In this document: positions 63,786 through 64,000 of the stretch, piece by piece
How the letters are laid out: the number at the start of each line of letters is the position of its first letter
Numbering within the stretch: the stretch's first letter is position 1
Origin: Prorocentrum cordatum
Taxonomy: Eukaryota; Sar; Dinophyceae; Prorocentrales; Prorocentraceae
Assembly: GCA_963575745.1 (NCBI GenBank)
Contig: CAUYUJ010009802.1
Location: forward strand, 218,967 to 282,966
Length of the DNA: 64,000 nt
Direction of reading: 5' to 3'
Notes under the pieces: model-generated
What the model was told of the DNA's origin: nothing
Databases searched by the model: none
What the model saw: the letters and a program-made list of their open reading frames with translations, nothing else
Made by a program: the position numbers and the translations under genes

Positions 63786-64000
63786 GGCCTGGAGGAGGAG
63801 AAGGATGAGGAAGAGTAGGAGGAGGAGGAGGAGGAGGAGGAGGAGGAAGCGGAAGAGGATGAACAGAAGGGAGGACGGCGCTCGGAGCGCCAGGAAGAGC
63901 ATGAAGACGAAGCCGATGCAGCACAGGAAGCGGAGCAAGATCCTCACCTTGGGACGTGGCGGAGAGGGAGGGGAAGAGGAGGAGGGGGAGCATGAACGAG
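63786..64000. repeat. GGA-rich repeat and window end
   Basis: gga repeats at 63786-63865, then degenerate gaagc/gag units to the window edge. Confidence 0.75.

Overview
The window reads as nuclear DNA of a dinoflagellate. The deciding evidence is an exact 22-nt dinoflagellate spliced-leader (DinoSL) exon copied into the genome at 14487-14508 on the minus strand. A processed zinc-transporter gene follows it. That gene contains one intron whose best reading has a GA donor and an AG|G acceptor, as is typical of dinoflagellates. The high GC content, very low gene density, abundant simple repeats and reverse-transcribing elements fit the same group. I cannot name the genus from the sequence.

Layout. 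0-2.5 kb: tandem and simple repeats. 2.5-4.65 kb: candidate exons of one unidentified minus-strand gene. 4.7-10.9 kb: dispersed and simple repeats, including about 840 bp of TATG/TG repeat. 11.0-14.5 kb: a ZIP (SLC39-type) metal transporter retrogene with all the marks of mRNA retroposition: an 18-20 bp target-site duplication, the DinoSL, a coding region, a poly(A) tract and the second duplication copy. Its only intron is built of nested inverted-repeat (introner-like) elements, so it was probably gained after the gene was copied from mRNA. 14.6-20.9 kb: satellites, (CGT)n, (GAC)n, (CTC)n and dispersed repeats. 20.99-25.83 kb: a decayed minus-strand tyrosine-recombinase (YR) retrotransposon with Gag-like, RT, RNase H and YR remnants. 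26-29.3 kb: minisatellites. 30-37.8 kb: a decayed plus-strand LINE-like element (endonuclease, RT and RNase H remnants), split by a 79-bp satellite and pentamer array at 31.1-34.4 kb and also holding an 85-bp poly-G tract. 39.0-40.0 kb and 52.3-53.1 kb: two inverted copies of one composite repeat. 43.6-48.4 kb: dispersed repeats and a ~590-bp tandem repeat. 48.5-51.4 kb: a Q/S/A/P-rich minus-strand reading frame with degenerate tandem spliced-leader relicts at its 5' end. 53.36-60.13 kb: a nearly complete minus-strand YR retrotransposon. 60.1-64 kb: AGG-rich and CTG-rich repeats and a few weak candidate exons.

The two best discoveries are related to genome remodelling. First, the YR retrotransposon has canonical split direct repeats in the order A1-ORFs-B1-A2-B2, sits inside an AGG microsatellite, and encodes Gag-like, RT-RNase H, and a YR fused to a cytosine-C5-methyltransferase-like domain. 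Second, the ZIP retrogene records mRNA recycling followed by intron gain from inverted-repeat elements. Apart from the ZIP gene there is no confidently recognised host gene. I saw no rRNA, tRNA or CRISPR array; tRNAs were not searched by covariance model.
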